Assembly: GCA_946886805.1 (NCBI GenBank)
Contig: CAMPJM010000184.1
Span: 1 to 7,542, forward strand
From: an uncultured Flammeovirgaceae bacterium
Lineage (GTDB): Bacteria; Bacteroidota; Bacteroidia; Cytophagales; Cyclobacteriaceae
Length of the DNA: 7,542 bases
Reading direction: 5' to 3'
The notes under the pieces are model-generated. The model was not told where the DNA came from. It did no database searches and saw only the letters and a program-made list of their open reading frames with translations. Position numbers and translations under genes: made by a program. Of this stretch, positions 6,455-7,542 are shown in pieces (the first letter of the stretch is position 1; each line of letters starts with the position of its first letter).

Positions 6455-6516
6455 GAGATTTAGAATTAGAAGCATAATCTAACCTAATTCCCAAAACCCA
6501 ACACCCAATACCTAAA
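6455..6516 (+). repeat. 62-bp direct repeat, copy 2, ending in five heptads
   Basis: Same length and order as copy 1: GAGATT at 6455, AATCTAACCTAAT at 6476-6488, and heptads at 6482-6516. It ends exactly 5 nt before the ATPase ATG at 6522, as copy 1 does before the four-helix ATG. Recombination between the two copies would remove 444 bp (the four-helix gene plus one repeat). Confidence 0.75.
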
Positions 6517-6521
6517 CAATT

Positions 6522-7211
6522 ATGATCAAATCAATCGACTTACGAAAAGTATACACTACAGATGAAGTAGAAACCACGGCATTAGACGGGGTGAATATTG
6601 AAATTAAGGAAGGAGAATTCGTTGCTATAATGGGTCCTTCGGGTTGTGGAAAATCCACTTTGTTAAATATTATGGGATTATTGGATAATCCGAGTAGTGG
6701 AGAATACCACTTCCTCAAGCATGAAGTTTCCAAATATTCTGAGAGGCAAAGGGCAGGTTTAAGGAAAGGATCGATAGGATTTATTTTTCAAAGCTTCAAC
6801 TTGATTGATGAACTTACCGTATTTGAAAATGTGGAACTCCCATTACTTTACCTGAAGGTTTCTACTTCGGAAAGAAAGAAAAAAGTAGAGGCAGTACTAG
6901 AGCAGATGGCAATCATGCACAGACGGAATCATTTTCCCCAGCAACTTTCAGGTGGTCAGCAACAAAGAGTGGCAATTGCAAGGGCTGTGGTAGCCAATCC
7001 CAGTTTAATACTTGCGGATGAGCCCACAGGTAACCTGGATTCCGCAAATGGGGAAGAAGTTATGAAGCTTCTATCGGATTTAAATGAAGCCGGAACTACA
7101 ATTGTAATGGTAACTCACTCTCCCCATGATGCAAATTATGCACACAGGATCATCAATCTATTTGATGGTAAAGTAGTTACCGAGAATATTAAGGAAGAAT
7201 TTCATGTGTAA
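6522..7211 (+). CDS. ABC transporter ATP-binding protein, MacB/LolD type
   Basis: A 229-residue nucleotide-binding subunit with every motif intact: Walker A GPSGCGKS (38-45), Q-loop Q90 in FIFQSFNLI, signature LSGGQQQRV (142-150), Walker B LILADE (162-167), D-loop NLDS (171-174) and H-loop His199 in VTHS. The pattern AIMGPSGCGKSTLLN and FQSFNLIDELTVFENVELPL is typical of the MacB/LolD/FtsE group, which powers mechanotransmission exporters with FtsX-like permeases rather than bulk transport. It is a free-standing ATPase, so a separate permease is required; none is seen in the window. Its natural partner is the adaptor at 4461-5717. There is no Shine-Dalgarno, and its leader is the second heptad array, so its translation may be affected by the insert. 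Confidence 0.95.
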   Translation: MIKSIDLRKVYTTDEVETTALDGVNIEIKEGEFVAIMGPSGCGKSTLLNIMGLLDNPSSGEYHFLKHEVSKYSERQRAGLRKGSIGFIFQSFNLIDELTVFENVELPLLYLKVSTSERKKKVEAVLEQMAIMHRRNHFPQQLSGGQQQRVAIARAVVANPSLILADEPTGNLDSANGEEVMKLLSDLNEAGTTIVMVTHSPHDANYAHRIINLFDGKVVTENIKEEFHV

Positions 7212-7283
7212 CACAAAAGCAACAGGCAAATTATCAGTCTGCAATAGGCAATGTGAAGAATAAAAAATTAATTTAAACAGAAT

Positions 7284-7311
7284 GCAACCTTTTGGAACTT
7301 TTTGTAATCTA
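7284..7311 (+). promoter_or_regulatory. Candidate ECF-sigma-type promoter for the last gene
   Basis: GCAACC (7284-7289), 16 bp, and AATCTA (7306-7311) resemble the AAC-containing -35 and TCTA/CGTC-type -10 elements of ECF sigma promoters. Transcription would start near 7318, some 34 nt before the ATG at 7352. This is pattern-based and from recall of Bacteroidota ECF promoters. Confidence 0.35.
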
Positions 7312-7351
7312 TTAAATAAGAAGTGTAAGATAACCGAAAACTTATAAAGCT

Positions 7352-7542
7352 ATGAACAGAATTAATCTATTTTTTGTATTTCTTTTCACCCTTATTTCGA
7401 GTGCTTTACACTATTCGATTCAAGAGGAAGAAAAAATTAAAAATGAAATAAAAACTCTATTTTACTTTCATCAGGAACCTAAGGACAAGCAGAATAAAAT
7501 TGTAGAAGCTGAAGAAAAAAAGGATACAGATCAAAAAGCCAT
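7352..7542 (+). CDS. Unrecognised exported protein, N-terminal part (runs off the right edge)
   Basis: An open frame from ATG 7352 to the edge gives 63 residues with no stop. It opens with a Sec-type signal: MNR, a hydrophobic core (INLFFVFLFTLISSAL) and possible cleavage near SSALHYS. The following segment is very rich in Lys and Glu (QEEEKIKNEIKTL, VEAEEKKDTDQKA) and probably helical. There is no lipobox cysteine and no domain I recognise. It starts 140 bp after the ATPase behind a separate promoter candidate, so it may not belong to the exporter operon. It does not look like the FtsX-type permease or TolC channel that would complete the exporter. Function unknown. Confidence 0.6.
   Translation, partial: MNRINLFFVFLFTLISSALHYSIQEEEKIKNEIKTLFYFHQEPKDKQNKIVEAEEKKDTDQKA

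Larger units (their letters stand above)
5713..6516 (+). mobile_element. Putative cassette: inverted heptad ends around a four-helix-bundle gene, inserted in the exporter operon
   Basis: The segment fills the whole space between the adaptor stop codon and a point 5 nt before the ATPase ATG. Its outer ends are imperfect inverted repeats of five heptads each, and a third array lies inside at 6038-6072. It carries one gene, for a family known as an insert in 23S rRNA, plus about 290 bp of AT-rich DNA without a reading frame. Adaptor and ATPase genes of such exporters normally lie close together, so this looks like an acquired insert. No transposase or target-site duplication is visible, so how it would move is unknown. 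Confidence 0.45.

Noticed and set aside
6038..6516. Heptad arrays considered as a CRISPR array or as telomere sequence
   Set aside because: Units are 7 bp, tandem and spacer-less, only five per array, and internal to an operon.

Overview
The window looks like chromosomal DNA of a Bacteroidota member, probably a Cytophagales-type bacterium. The grounds are AT-rich sequence, mostly missing Shine-Dalgarno signals, a Bacteroidota-style housekeeping promoter match (TTG-N19-TAnnTTTG), and the protein families present. Genus cannot be read from the sequence alone.

Layout: (1) 1-104, minus strand: the N-terminal part of a small conserved hypothetical protein, divergent from (2) 217-1236, plus strand: a YihY/BrkB-family inner-membrane protein with a charged coiled-coil tail. 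(3) 1346-4073, minus strand: a two-gene operon with an 11-bp overlap, an NtrC-family sigma-54 activator followed by its membrane-bound, PAS-containing, NtrY-like histidine kinase. (4) 4074-4460: a divergent control region with a 16-bp dyad (CGTCCGA-TT-TCGGACG), a degenerate second dyad 20 bp downstream, and a sigma-54-like promoter pointing at the next gene. (5) 4461-5717, plus strand: a MacA/HlyD-type periplasmic adaptor, and 6522-7211, plus strand: a MacB/LolD-type ABC ATPase. (6) 5713-6516, between adaptor and ATPase: an insert holding a four-helix-bundle protein of the 23S rRNA intervening-sequence family (6078-6440), bounded by three arrays of five degenerate heptads (ACCCAAC-like on one strand, GTTGGGT-like on the other). 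(7) 7352 to the end, plus strand: the start of an unrecognised exported protein behind an ECF-sigma-like promoter.

Inferred working model: the kinase senses an envelope or toxic signal and phosphorylates the regulator. The regulator binds the paired dyads about 60-90 bp upstream of the -24 element and activates sigma-54 transcription of an ABC export system. The adaptor and ATPase are visible. No permease lies in the window.

The most unusual part is the insert. Its outer ends are imperfect inverted repeats, its gene is flanked by 62-bp direct repeats that each stop exactly 5 nt before a start codon (four-helix gene and ATPase), and its left end is a canonical G-quadruplex motif overlapping the adaptor stop codon. 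The arrangement resembles the intervening sequences of 23S rRNA, but sits in a protein-coding operon. Its mobility or RNA processing is inference.
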